Assembly (NCBI GenBank): GCA_039024635.1
Contig: JBCCQA010000009.1
Coordinates: forward strand, 62,001-126,000
Reading direction: 5' to 3'
DNA from: Kuafuiihalomonas sp039024635
GTDB taxonomy: Bacteria; Myxococcota; Kuafuiibacteriia; Kuafuiibacteriales; Kuafuiibacteriaceae
Length of the DNA stretch: 64,000 nucleotides
In this document: positions 43,400 through 54,736 of the stretch, one piece after another
How the letters are laid out: every line of letters starts with the position of its first letter
Numbering within the stretch: the stretch's first letter is position 1
Notes under the pieces: generated by a model
Seen by the model: only the letters and a program-made list of their open reading frames with translations
Database searches by the model: none
Told to the model about the DNA's origin: nothing
Made by a program: the position numbers and the translations under genes

Positions 43400-43405
43400 T
43401 ACACT
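43400..43405 (+). promoter_or_regulatory. Candidate -10 element of a leaderless promoter
   Basis: TACACT stands six bases before the GTG at 43412, with TCGAAA (four matches to TTGACA) 17 bp upstream at 43377-43382. Transcription would begin at or next to the start codon. It lies in the 91-bp divergent gap between the giant TPR gene and the permease. Confidence 0.4.
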
Positions 43406-43411
43406 CGGGGG

Positions 43412-46089
<2,678 letters not shown>

Positions 46090-46120
46090 GAGCGGCCCGG
46101 CTTAGCACGTCTGACGGTCC

Positions 46121-47218
46121 TCAAGACAGAGGCTCATCGAGCAAGAAGTCGGTCACGCGTCCCCAGAGCCGCTCGAAATCTCGACGTCGAAAGCCGGTCC
46201 CCGAAGCCAGCCAGTCGAAGTGAGGCGGCTCGTGCTCCGGGTCATCGAAGTGTCCGATGACGTCCAAGTGGTCTCCTCCAGCCCCGTGGACGAAGGTCCC
46301 CCGCAGTTGGGCCAAGGTCGGCACTACGCCGTCACTGCTCCGACCATCCGGCAGCCGAGCAAAGGCGCGAAACAATGCGTCCCGGTAGACCGGGGGTACG
46401 ACCCCGGAGGGACGTCGACCGGTCAAGGTGTGGAGCGTCGCGTAGATCCCGTGGGTCATCTGGCCGTAGGGGTCGAGCCCGGCTCGCCATGCCGTGCGGG
46501 GACCGGGTCGGGCGGCTTGAGTGACGACGCAGCCATAGCGAACCGCAGGGTTGTCGGGAATGGCGCGGACTTCGGTGGCCTCGGGCCGCAGCTCGGCGAC
46601 CAGGTCCTGATCCTGACGGACGTCGCTGAAGAAGGCGCTGAGCTGCTCGGTCCGCTCTCGGGAGAGGTCAGAAAGGAGCTGCTGATAGAGCTGATCGGCG
46701 ATGGTTCGGTTCAAGCGAAGAACGTCGTCCACCCGGGCGAAGACCCCGACCAGCTTGGCCGCCAAACCGAGAGGCAGGCGCCCGAAACGAAGAATGTAGA
46801 CCGTGGCTAGGGACAGCAGCTGCAGGACCCGGTGGCCCTGCACCCCCGTGAAGAGGGACGCGAGCGGGGTCCCGCCGTGAGGGACACTGATGCCGCACAC
46901 CGAAGCCAGACGACGGGTCCAAGGCTCCATCCGGTCCTCATGGGCCAACCACCAGGCGTCGAGCCCGCCCGAAGAATGGCCCACCAGATGAATGGTCCCC
47001 TCGTGGGCCACGTCGACCACGACCTCACGAAGGCGGGCAGCCCGCTGGGCAATGCTGGCCGTGGGGCTGGTGGACGACTTGGTGACGATGACCTCCCAAC
47101 CCCGCTGGGTGAAGTTGTCGGTGAGGACCTCGGCGACGTGGGCGAAGTAGGGCAGGTCCCCAAGCTCGGAAAAGCCGAAGAAGCCCGGGACGAGGATGAC
47201 GTGCTGCAAATCACGCAC
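46121..47218 (-). CDS. Alpha/beta hydrolase, lipase-like
   Basis: A 365-aa protein from a GTG start. It opens with the oxyanion strand HVILVPGFFGFSELG and has the nucleophile elbow GHSSGGLDAWWLA (GxSxG, residue ~88). Candidate acid and base residues lie in DGVVPTLAQ and HFDWLAS towards the C-terminus. The layout resembles triacylglycerol lipases and polyhydroxyalkanoate depolymerases. There is no signal peptide from this start, so a cytosolic or unusually exported enzyme is possible. Substrate unknown. Confidence 0.8.
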   Translation of the reverse strand: MRDLQHVILVPGFFGFSELGDLPYFAHVAEVLTDNFTQRGWEVIVTKSSTSPTASIAQRAARLREVVVDVAHEGTIHLVGHSSGGLDAWWLAHEDRMEPWTRRLASVCGISVPHGGTPLASLFTGVQGHRVLQLLSLATVYILRFGRLPLGLAAKLVGVFARVDDVLRLNRTIADQLYQQLLSDLSRERTEQLSAFFSDVRQDQDLVAELRPEATEVRAIPDNPAVRYGCVVTQAARPGPRTAWRAGLDPYGQMTHGIYATLHTLTGRRPSGVVPPVYRDALFRAFARLPDGRSSDGVVPTLAQLRGTFVHGAGGDHLDVIGHFDDPEHEPPHFDWLASGTGFRRRDFERLWGRVTDFLLDEPLS

Positions 47219-47485
47219 AGAACTCGGCTTCTTCCCTCATGGCGGCCTGCTGGGCGGAGACGTCCCAGTCGGTCTAGCACAAACCCTCAACTTCACCCAA
47301 AACAATGGGAGGGTCCGAACCCATTTCTACAACCGGAGCTATGTCGCATCGAGAGCGTACGGAAGCGCAAGGTCGCCTCCGCCGACGGCTGCGAAGGCTT
47401 GCCAGAGTGCAAACCTGCCCCTGGCCGAGCCGGCCCAAGGTGCGGAGCTTTGCTTCGACCTACGGCTGGGCCATCTCGGAAGCGG

Positions 47486-48322
47486 ATGCCCCGAAGTCTG
47501 GTCCATGGCCCGGCGCCGGCCCTTGCGGCCTGGCGTCGGACCGCGCCTTGCGAGATCGCGGTAAGCAAGTCCTCGCCCTGGGCGGCCTTCGTCGATACGG
47601 CAAGTCCCCTCGACCTTCCTGAGGGTCTGCAGCAAACGGTCTTGCGCGGGAGGCCTGCTCTCGGTCTCTGCGTGACCGACATGGACTCGACCCTTATCGA
47701 GGAAGAGGTCATCGACGAGCTCGCCCGGAGGGCCGGACGCTTCGAAGAGGTAGCGGCGATCACCGAGGCCGCCATGCAGGGGGCGCTCGACTTCGAGGCC
47801 TCACTTCGTCGTCGCGTGCGGGCGCTGGCCGGGACTTCGGCCTCGGTCTTGGCAGAGGTCCGAGGAGCCGTTCGACTTCGGCCTGGCGCCGAGCGTCTGA
47901 TCCGGGCTGTCCACGGCATGGGCGGGCGGGCCGGTGTGGTGTCGGGCGGCTTCATCGAGGTGGTGGGCCCCATCGCCGAAGCCTTGGATCTCGACTTCGC
48001 CCACGCTCATCGCCTCCAGGTCGCCAATGGACGACTCACGGGCCAGATCGAAGGCCCTATCGTGGGCGGCCCAGAAAAGGCCTCCACCCTCCGTCGCTGG
48101 GCGTCCGAAGCCCATGTCCCGCAGGATGCCACTCTGGCGGTGGGAGACGGCGCCAACGACCTCCAAATGCTGAAGGCAGCCGGGCTGGGGGTGGCCTTCT
48201 GTGCCAAACCCAAAGTTCGCGCAGCGGCTGATGTCTGCCTCGACGTACCTCAGCTCGACGGCGTTCTCTACCTGTGGGGTCTGGACGATGAGCGCATCGA
48301 CGAGGCCGCCTCTCGGGGCTGA
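47486..48322 (+). CDS. serB: Phosphoserine phosphatase SerB
   Basis: A HAD-family phosphatase that makes serine from phosphoserine. The core has motif I TDMDSTLIEEEVID, the SerB-typical MQGALDFEASLRRRV, motif II VVSGGFIEVV and motif III AVGDGANDLQMLKAAG. From the ATG at 47486 it is 278 aa, with a ~65-aa N-terminal region that is poorly conserved; the frame is open far upstream without a good ribosome-binding site, so the start is uncertain. The end overlaps ppk by 55 bp, convergently. Confidence 0.93.
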   Translation: MPRSLVHGPAPALAAWRRTAPCEIAVSKSSPWAAFVDTASPLDLPEGLQQTVLRGRPALGLCVTDMDSTLIEEEVIDELARRAGRFEEVAAITEAAMQGALDFEASLRRRVRALAGTSASVLAEVRGAVRLRPGAERLIRAVHGMGGRAGVVSGGFIEVVGPIAEALDLDFAHAHRLQVANGRLTGQIEGPIVGGPEKASTLRRWASEAHVPQDATLAVGDGANDLQMLKAAGLGVAFCAKPKVRAAADVCLDVPQLDGVLYLWGLDDERIDEAASRG

Positions 48323-50364
48323 CCGAAGATCCTCGCCGAATCGGCTTGGCCCATCAGGATGTCTTGCGCCGCCTCGCCCTTCGTTCCGCAGCGGCGATAG
48401 CCACCATCGCCTTGTAGCACCCAAGCCCCTCGGTCCTGCCGAAAGAGGAGGTCCATTTCCTCCACGACCCGAGCCCGAAGCGTGGGATCTTCGATCGGGA
48501 AAGCGGTCTCGACCCGCCGAAAGAGGTTCCTATCCATCCAGTCCGCGCTCCCCAGATAGACTTCCGGATCGCCCCCGTTCTCGAAACAGAAGACCCGGCT
48601 GTGCTCCAGGAGCCGCCCCACCACCGAACGAACAGTGATGCCTTCTGAACGCCCCGGAACGCCAGGGCGCAGGCAGCAGGCCCCGCGAACCAGAAGCTCC
48701 ACGTCCACTCCGGCCTGACGCGCGTCGTACAGAGCCGTGATCACCTTGGGCTCGACGAGAGCGTTCATCTTGGCCCGGACTCGGGCTGGACGCCCGGCCC
48801 GTGCGTTCTCGGCTTCGATGCCGATTCTCTTCAGCAAGAAGTCATGAAGGTGAAAAGGTGCCTGAATGACCTTTTCCAGCTCAGGCACGCGACCAAAGCT
48901 GGTCAGCTCCAGGAAGAGCTTCTGTAGATCCCGACCCAAGGCGGGGTCTGAAGACAACAGACCGTAGTCCGTATAGAGCCGAGCCGTCTTTGCATTGTAG
49001 TTGCCGGTGCCGAGGTGGACGTAGTGCCGTAGGCCGTCCTCCTCTCGCCGAACCACCATCAGCATCTTGGCGTGGGTCTTCAAGTTGACCACGCCGTAGA
49101 CGACCTGAGCGCCGGCATCTTGGAGCTTCTCGGCCACCTGGATATTGGTCGCTTCGTCGAATCGGGCCTTGAGCTCTACGAGGACGGTGACCGCTTTGCC
49201 CGCTTGGGCGGCGTCGATGAGGGCCTCGACGAGGGCCGAATCCGAATCGGTTCGGTAGAGGGTCTGCTTGATGGCGACGGTTTTCGGATCGTGAGCGGCC
49301 TGGCGCACAAGCTCTGTCACAGGAGCAAAGGACTGATAGGGGTGATGAAGCAGCACGTCTTGCCGGCGTAAGATCTCGAAGAGGTCATTCTCTCGCTCCA
49401 GAACCCGAGGCAGATGGCCCGTGAAAGGCGGATACTTGAGATCAGGACGATCCACGTCGTCCACCAGCTGGCTCAGGCGCTGCATGTTGACTGGCGCCTC
49501 CATCCGATAGCAGTCGTCTTCGTTCAGCCCGAACTGCTGCAATAGAACTTGCACGGCGGAATGAGGGCAGCGGTGGTCGACCTCCAGACGGACCTCGTCG
49601 CCGAAGCGTCGACCCGGGAGCTCGGACTCGATGACGTTGAGTAAATCGTCGTCCCCGTGAAGCTCGAGGTCGCTGTTGCGTGTGACCCGAAAGGGAAAGC
49701 AGCCGTCGACCTTCATCCCTGGGAAGAGCTCTCCCGCGAAGGCCTTGATGACGGAAGAGAGGTAGGCGAAAACGTAGGTCCCATCGCGACCAGGTAGCCG
49801 AATGAGCCGAGGCAGGGTTCGGGGGGCAGGAACGACAGCCAGCCCCCCCTCCGCCCGCCCGAAGGCATCGTCCCCCGACAGAACGACCAGGATGTGGAGT
49901 ACCTTGTTCATCACCCGGGGGAAGGGATGGCTGGGGTCGAGGCGAAGGGGGCTCAGGACGGGCAGCACGTCTTCGAGGAAGAAGCGCCGCAGGAAGGCCT
50001 CGTCTTCGGTCGACCACTCGAAGCTACGCTTCATGAAGACGCCCTCTCGGTTGAGGGCCGGAATGAGCTCTCCCAGCAAGACACGGTGGATGTCGTCGAC
50101 CAGGGCGTGGACCTGATCCGAGATCTCGGCCAGGACCGACCATGGCGCCATACCGTCCGGTCCGGGTGCATCGGCCCCAACGGCGACCTGCTTCTTCAGC
50201 CCCGCGACACGCACCTCGTAGAACTCGTCGAGGTTGGAGGCTGCGATGCAGAGAAAACGGAAACGTTCGAGGAGCGGAATGGCCTCATCCTCAGACTGAG
50301 CGAAGACCCGCCGATGAAAGGCAAGGAGGCTGAGCTCTCGATTGATGAAGACACTCGCCGTCAC
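48268..50364 (-). CDS. ppk: Polyphosphate kinase 1
   Basis: A 698-aa enzyme that makes polyphosphate from ATP. The N-domain starts FINRELSLLAFHRRVF and contains FLCIAASNLDEFYEVRVAG. The phosphorylated His is expected in NLKTHAKMLMVVRR and the second catalytic His in EHSRVFCFENGG; GTGNYNAKTARLYTDYG and YLGSADWMDRNLFRR are family hallmarks. It starts with GTG. No exopolyphosphatase gene is adjacent. Confidence 0.97.
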   Translation of the reverse strand: MTASVFINRELSLLAFHRRVFAQSEDEAIPLLERFRFLCIAASNLDEFYEVRVAGLKKQVAVGADAPGPDGMAPWSVLAEISDQVHALVDDIHRVLLGELIPALNREGVFMKRSFEWSTEDEAFLRRFFLEDVLPVLSPLRLDPSHPFPRVMNKVLHILVVLSGDDAFGRAEGGLAVVPAPRTLPRLIRLPGRDGTYVFAYLSSVIKAFAGELFPGMKVDGCFPFRVTRNSDLELHGDDDLLNVIESELPGRRFGDEVRLEVDHRCPHSAVQVLLQQFGLNEDDCYRMEAPVNMQRLSQLVDDVDRPDLKYPPFTGHLPRVLERENDLFEILRRQDVLLHHPYQSFAPVTELVRQAAHDPKTVAIKQTLYRTDSDSALVEALIDAAQAGKAVTVLVELKARFDEATNIQVAEKLQDAGAQVVYGVVNLKTHAKMLMVVRREEDGLRHYVHLGTGNYNAKTARLYTDYGLLSSDPALGRDLQKLFLELTSFGRVPELEKVIQAPFHLHDFLLKRIGIEAENARAGRPARVRAKMNALVEPKVITALYDARQAGVDVELLVRGACCLRPGVPGRSEGITVRSVVGRLLEHSRVFCFENGGDPEVYLGSADWMDRNLFRRVETAFPIEDPTLRARVVEEMDLLFRQDRGAWVLQGDGGYRRCGTKGEAAQDILMGQADSARIFGQPREAASSMRSSSRPHR

Positions 50365-50424
50365 GCCGCCGACTTGGGCCGAATTGCGTTCGCGGGCAAG
50401 TCGCGCCGAATCGGACGTCAGGGC

Positions 50425-50901
50425 TCAGTGGGGAACCGAGATCGAGGGCGCGAGGGCCGCTTGGAGGCGGTCGACCAACACCGCTTGGGCCGGGTTCAGG
50501 AGGCTGCGAGCCTCGTCGGGAACCACGAAGCGGACTTCGTCGACCTCAGGAAAGATCTGACGACGGCCCGAGCGGCGGGGCCACTCCATCTCGAAGGTGT
50601 TGCTGTCGAGGCGCTCCGGATCCGCATCGCCATGTCCGGCAAAGGCATGAATGACCTTTCCGGAGCGAAGGCGGACCGACCCCAACTCGAAGAGCTCCAG
50701 AGGACAGACGAAGCCGGTCTCTTCTCGAAATTCTCGGCGAGCGGCGCTCTCGGCGTCCTCGCCCTCTTCGATCAGCCCTTTGGGGATTGTCCAGGCCCCG
50801 AGACTCTTGCGGGCAAAGAAGGGCCCTCCTGGGTGGGCCACCAAAACTTCGAGGCCCACCAAGCGGGTTCGATACATGAGGACGCCCGCGCTCGCCTTCA
50901 C
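50425..50901 (-). CDS. Nudix hydrolase
   Basis: A 158-aa protein from the GTG at 50901, which gives the common KASAGVLMYR start of the fold. The Nudix box GLIEEGEDAESAARREFREE fits GX5EX7REUXEEXGU, preceded by AWTIPKG and followed by TGF. The AWTIPKG form is seen in diadenosine polyphosphate and mRNA-cap type Nudix enzymes, but the substrate cannot be fixed. The alternative GTG at 50937 would add 12 residues; 50901 was chosen because a -10-like TACACT stands six bases before it. Confidence 0.88.
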   Translation of the reverse strand: MKASAGVLMYRTRLVGLEVLVAHPGGPFFARKSLGAWTIPKGLIEEGEDAESAARREFREETGFVCPLELFELGSVRLRSGKVIHAFAGHGDADPERLDSNTFEMEWPRRSGRRQIFPEVDEVRFVVPDEARSLLNPAQAVLVDRLQAALAPSISVPH

Positions 50902-50907
50902 GGTGAG

Positions 50908-50913
50908 AGTGTA
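50908..50913 (-). promoter_or_regulatory. Candidate -10 element of a leaderless promoter
   Basis: On the minus strand TACACT is followed by CTCACC and then the GTG of the Nudix gene, the same six-base spacing and hexamer as at 43400. No convincing -35 box lies 17 bp upstream. Confidence 0.35.
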
Positions 50914-50950
50914 GCGATCCCGCTTTCCCGGGGCCACCGCCGAGCGCAAC

Positions 50951-51841
50951 TCAGCCGGGCACGGGAGCCCCCCGCCGGCGGAGCTCGAGGGTCGCGTGGG
51001 CGATCCCGAATCGCCTGTGCAAGAAAGCCCTGAGTTCGTCCGCAACAGCCTCAGGCTGAGCGTGGGGCGGGATCTCGACTTGAAGCGTCACGACAGGCTG
51101 CTCCTGAGTGAGGCACCAAACATGGAGGTCGGCGATCTCCAATACTTCGGGTTGTTCGAGCAGCGCCCTCCGGAGCTCACCCGCGTCCAGATCGCTAGGG
51201 GAAGCCTGAAGGAGGATCCGAGCCGCGTCCCGAACCAGCCCGAGCGAGACGCGAAGCAGCAACAGGCAAACCAGAAGAGAGAGGACGGGATCCGCTATCG
51301 TCTCCCCGGTAAAGACGACGACCAGGCCGGCTATGATGGCGGCCAGGGAGGCCAGAAGATCCCCGATGACATGAAGGATGGCGCCTCGGACGTTCAAGTT
51401 GTGACGATCCCCGCCTGCGAGGATGGCCAAGGCGACCAGATTGACCAGAAGCCCAGCAACCGCCACCCCGAGCATGACCGGTCCTTGAATGGAGACCGGC
51501 GTCAGGATGCGGTGGACGGCGTGCCAGAAGATGGACCCGACCACGAAGAGCATCCCCAGCCCGTTTGCGAAAGCGACCAGGACCTGGGCCCTGTCGAGGC
51601 CGAAGGAGTGCTCCGGCGTCGGGGGTCGCCGGCTCAGCCGAAACGCGAACCAGGCGAAAAAGAGCGAGACGCTGTCGCTGAACATGTGGCCGGCATCGGC
51701 CAGGAGCGCCAAAGAGCCCGATAGCCAGCCCCCTAGGCCCTCGACGACCACAAAGCTACCGGTCAGCAGAGCGGCGGCAAGGGTGCGGCCTTCGTTGCTG
51801 GGATGCGCGTGCCCGCCGTGTGTGTGGCCCCCGGCTCCCAC
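50951..51841 (-). CDS. Cation diffusion facilitator metal exporter
   Basis: A 296-aa CDF transporter that exchanges Zn2+ or a related cation for protons across the inner membrane. A His-rich start (HTHGGHAHP) precedes six membrane segments. Metal-site residues lie in LLADAGHMFSDS (helix II) and ILHVIGDLLAS (helix V). The C-terminal cytosolic domain includes IADLHVWCLTQEQP. It resembles ZitB/CzcD. It is not co-oriented with an obvious metal regulator. Confidence 0.94.
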   Translation of the reverse strand: MGAGGHTHGGHAHPSNEGRTLAAALLTGSFVVVEGLGGWLSGSLALLADAGHMFSDSVSLFFAWFAFRLSRRPPTPEHSFGLDRAQVLVAFANGLGMLFVVGSIFWHAVHRILTPVSIQGPVMLGVAVAGLLVNLVALAILAGGDRHNLNVRGAILHVIGDLLASLAAIIAGLVVVFTGETIADPVLSLLVCLLLLRVSLGLVRDAARILLQASPSDLDAGELRRALLEQPEVLEIADLHVWCLTQEQPVVTLQVEIPPHAQPEAVADELRAFLHRRFGIAHATLELRRRGAPVPG

Positions 51842-51847
51842 GACCTG

Positions 51848-51853
51848 ACCCTA
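51848..51853 (-). promoter_or_regulatory. Candidate -10 element of a leaderless promoter
   Basis: On the minus strand TAGGGT is followed by CAGGTC and the GTG at 51841, with no Shine-Dalgarno. The hexamer equals that at 6430 and the spacing is the same six bases. Confidence 0.35.
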
Positions 51854-51964
51854 GCGCAGCCGCCCCCCGAAGAGAGCCCAAGATGGCTGTGCCCACCGGA
51901 GCCGGGCGGCTCGGCTTTTCTCTTCCCTCGGAGGCCGAAGCGAGTACACTGCTGCTCCCATTCA

Positions 51965-52039
<75 letters not shown>

Positions 52040-52051
52040 TAGAAATCTCCA

Positions 52052-53311
52052 CTACTTAGAGGACGCGTTCTCCTCCTCGAAGCCTGGGGTCCCGGTTTGA
52101 GTCCCGGTTTCAGCTTCTGCCCCGCCTTCAATCAGCCTCAACCCGGCAAACGCCCTCCGTCCGGCCTCGCCCTTCTCGGCAGCACTGAGCGGCGTGTAGT
52201 GCCGGTGCATGGCGTCCGTGACGTGGCCGGCGATGTCCATCGCCATCCGAGTCCCCGCCGTCCTGCCGTAGAGCTTCGCCCCAGTCCGCCGGCACCCGTG
52301 CGGCGTGAACCGCTTGGTGATGCCGGCGTGCTTGCAAATGTCGAGGAACGGCTTTCGCAGCGAGTTCCGGCTTCGGAACCCGCCTTGGGCAGTCGGGAAC
52401 AGAAGGCCTGAGATCCGCTGCTTCTCGTTGAAGGTTGTCCGAAGAGCTCGAAGCTCGTCCAGAACCTCCTCGAGAAGCGGAGGCGCATCTTCGCCGAACC
52501 GATCTCGCTTCACTCCGGGCACGACCTCAACGCCCGCTCCGTATCCAGACAGCCGCCGGGTCACGACGAACTCCATCGTCTCGAGATCCAGGTCCTCCCA
52601 GCGGAGCGCGAGGGCCGTGCTGATGCGCATGGTCGTGGTGAACAACACCAAAACGAGCGCGTAGTGCTGCGGCCACCGGCCCTTCGCGACCCGAAGGAAC
52701 CGGTCCAGCTCATCTGGAGTGAGCAGGTTCGGCTCCTTGCGGTGGATGCGGGCATCTCGCCGCTCGTTCAGCGACTTCAGCGAGGCTGCCGCTTCGTGAC
52801 CAACCGAGGCCAGCACCGTCTTTAGGACGCGGTGGTGGCTGTTGATGGTGCTGCGCGCCAGACCAACTGAGAGCATATCCTCCCGCCACCTCGCCACGTG
52901 GTCCGTCTGGATACGATCCGACCTCATCCGTCCGAAAAACGGCTTGAGGTAGTTCCGGACCGTGTCTGAATATCGAGTTCGCGTGGCTGGCGTTAGGTGC
53001 GGTTGCGTTGGGTCCTCGTCATGTTTGCGGTTGCAGACCTCCTCGAGCCAAGCATCAGCCAACGCCCCAAAGAGCATGGAGCTGCGTAAGGCGTCCTCTG
53101 CCGGCGTCTGTGCTGTTGGGCTTTGAAGTCGAAGCTCTTCGAGTTCCCGCAGGCGACTCGCCTCTTTGGCGGTCCTCGCTTCGACAGTCTTCATTCTCTC
53201 TTGCTGCTTTCCGGTCACGGGGTCGGTCCGGTACACCCTCAACTGATACCGGCCGTTTCCTAGCGCCTTCACACCCCGGTACGAGGTCTTCTGGCCCTTC
53301 TTCTTGCTCAT
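52052..53311 (-). CDS. int: Tyrosine recombinase / integrase
   Basis: A 419-aa site-specific recombinase. The N-terminal arm-binding domain (YRGVKALGNGRYQLRVYRTD) and core-binding SAM-like domain (LTPATRTRYSDTVRNYLKPF) precede the catalytic domain. Catalytic residues visible are Arg in TTTMRISTALALRW, HGCRR (HxxR), GHVTDAMHRHYTPL (His and nucleophile Tyr). The start at 53311 has GGAGCAGAAC before it; the frame continues upstream without homology. It lies next to tRNA-Val, its likely target, and overlaps the excisionase-like ORF by 257 bp. Confidence 0.93.
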   Translation of the reverse strand: MSKKKGQKTSYRGVKALGNGRYQLRVYRTDPVTGKQQERMKTVEARTAKEASRLRELEELRLQSPTAQTPAEDALRSSMLFGALADAWLEEVCNRKHDEDPTQPHLTPATRTRYSDTVRNYLKPFFGRMRSDRIQTDHVARWREDMLSVGLARSTINSHHRVLKTVLASVGHEAAASLKSLNERRDARIHRKEPNLLTPDELDRFLRVAKGRWPQHYALVLVLFTTTMRISTALALRWEDLDLETMEFVVTRRLSGYGAGVEVVPGVKRDRFGEDAPPLLEEVLDELRALRTTFNEKQRISGLLFPTAQGGFRSRNSLRKPFLDICKHAGITKRFTPHGCRRTGAKLYGRTAGTRMAMDIAGHVTDAMHRHYTPLSAAEKGEAGRRAFAGLRLIEGGAEAETGTQTGTPGFEEENASSK

Positions 53312-53534
53312 GTTCTGCTCCGTTTCTGGAGCGTCGCACCGCGTACCTTGCCGCCCGCTCCTCCATGAGGGCAAGAACGTCTGCCTCCAGAAACAGCGCC
53401 TTGTTGCGGGCGGCTCGTCCAACGACCCGGAGTTCTCCCCGACGCACCATCGCACGCACGCCGGACGTCCCCCTGAAGCCCATCACTTCGGCGACACGCT
53501 CGATGGGAATCCGGCCGTGAAAGGGAGGGGTCAC
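53055..53534 (-). CDS. Excisionase-like HTH protein overlapping int
   Basis: A 159-aa frame. Its first ~65 residues form a winged-helix/MerR-like HTH (IPIERVAEVMGFRGTSGVRA, then LRVVGRAARNKALFLEADVL) of the kind used by Xis proteins. The remaining ~95 residues are charged and low in complexity and come from DNA that also encodes the integrase N-terminus in another frame. Such a long overlap is odd; the functional protein may need only the N-terminal part. It probably controls excision of the island and is transcribed with int. Confidence 0.6.
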   Translation of the reverse strand: MTPPFHGRIPIERVAEVMGFRGTSGVRAMVRRGELRVVGRAARNKALFLEADVLALMEERAARYAVRRSRNGAEHEQEEGPEDLVPGCEGARKRPVSVEGVPDRPRDRKAARENEDCRSEDRQRGESPAGTRRASTSKPNSTDAGRGRLTQLHALWGVG

Positions 53535-53631
53535 CTTGGCGTACCCTCACGGTGCTCTTTCAGCTTCAGCGAGACGTCCGCGGTCCCCACGGTGCCGAGC
53601 CCGAGGAGCGTGGTTCGAGCCGAAGGCCATC

Positions 53632-54552
53632 ATGGATCGATGTCATCGCCGACTGTGCAAGAGATGTCCGGGCATGGTTTGCCTCCGTTCTGTGACCAAC
53701 TCGGACGAACGGCGGCAGTACACGGCGAGTGACATCGATCGTGCAGTGGCAACGATTCTGGATCTCGCCGTGAGGATTCGAAGTGGCTTGAAGCCTGAAG
53801 ACGCTATCGACGACTGGAGTCAGAACATCGCCGAGAAGATCGTCGATGCCGGTGAACGGGTCGCACGAGCACCCCTGACTCCTCCCGACGCGCCTGCGAC
53901 CAGAAGGGAAGACTTGATCCTGACGCTGCTGCAACGTGACCTCCAGCACCTATTCCTTCGTGCGGAGAGCAAGGCGAAAGCCGGCCTCTATGAGGGTCAA
54001 GGCCTTATCCGGAACGCTGGTAGCGTCCGACAACAGAGAGCGATTCAGGCTCAGCAGGTCCGGGTTGTGGCGCAGCGCCGCGGGATCGCTCGGAGTCGGC
54101 AGGCCGTCATGGAACTGCTACCGGCCGAGGATGAGATAAAGCGGCACCGAAATCAGCGAAGGTGGCGAGAGTACGAGTCCGCTCTGACGGTGCTTCGACG
54201 AAATAAGTCTGGACCTAAGCGGGCGGCGGACTACCTCGTTCAGGGACTGACGAGGAACGAGGACTCGTTCAAGAGCACGAGTCGGACTGGTTTGGACAAG
54301 CTCCGAGTTCTGGAGACCATAGCAACAGGCGGTGAACTTAGGCGTCATTCAAGGGACCTCGCTGAACTTGGTCCGAGTGGAGCCGAGATCTGGAACCCGG
54401 TGGCTACGGCTATCTCCCGGTGGAAGGCCAAAGCCCCTAAGAAGGCCCCGCCAATTTGGAGGGTAGAGGTTCGAGCTGGTCCGAGGAGATCGCAGCAAGA
54501 ACCCGAACAGTGGATCCGGGCCTCCGTGTGGTCCTCCCAGGAAGAGCCTTAG
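53632..54552 (+). CDS. Hypothetical island protein
   Basis: A 306-aa soluble, helical and basic protein that I do not recognise. Segments include YTASDIDRAVATILDLAVRI, LILTLLQRDLQHLFLRAESK and WRVEVRAGPRRSQQ. The ATG at 53632 has GAAGG five bases before it; ATG 53674 or GTG 53692 are also possible. It is divergent from the xis/int pair, so the 97 bp between them should hold promoters and perhaps Xis binding sites. Mixed codon use and the absence of a familiar domain fit cargo of the integrated element. Confidence 0.5.
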   Translation: MDRCHRRLCKRCPGMVCLRSVTNSDERRQYTASDIDRAVATILDLAVRIRSGLKPEDAIDDWSQNIAEKIVDAGERVARAPLTPPDAPATRREDLILTLLQRDLQHLFLRAESKAKAGLYEGQGLIRNAGSVRQQRAIQAQQVRVVAQRRGIARSRQAVMELLPAEDEIKRHRNQRRWREYESALTVLRRNKSGPKRAADYLVQGLTRNEDSFKSTSRTGLDKLRVLETIATGGELRRHSRDLAELGPSGAEIWNPVATAISRWKAKAPKKAPPIWRVEVRAGPRRSQQEPEQWIRASVWSSQEEP

Positions 54553-54736
54553 CCGCCTTTCGGTCACGAACGACGGCCGAATCATGCCCAGACTGAGAGC
54601 GACAGCTCCGTCAGACTACCGGCATGTCAGCAACCCACATTGCCTCTGGACCGAATCCAACGAGGTGGCCTTCTCTGTTCGTCACTGAGTTTCGACCCGC
54701 CTTTCACATCGGGATGAGGCTGACTGAGGCAGAAAA

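Noticed and set aside
51884..51895. GCTGTGCCCA, identical to ten bases of the tRNA-Val acceptor region
   Set aside because: Ten bases lying upstream of the tRNA on the chromosomal side fit coincidence and would be on the wrong side for an island end.
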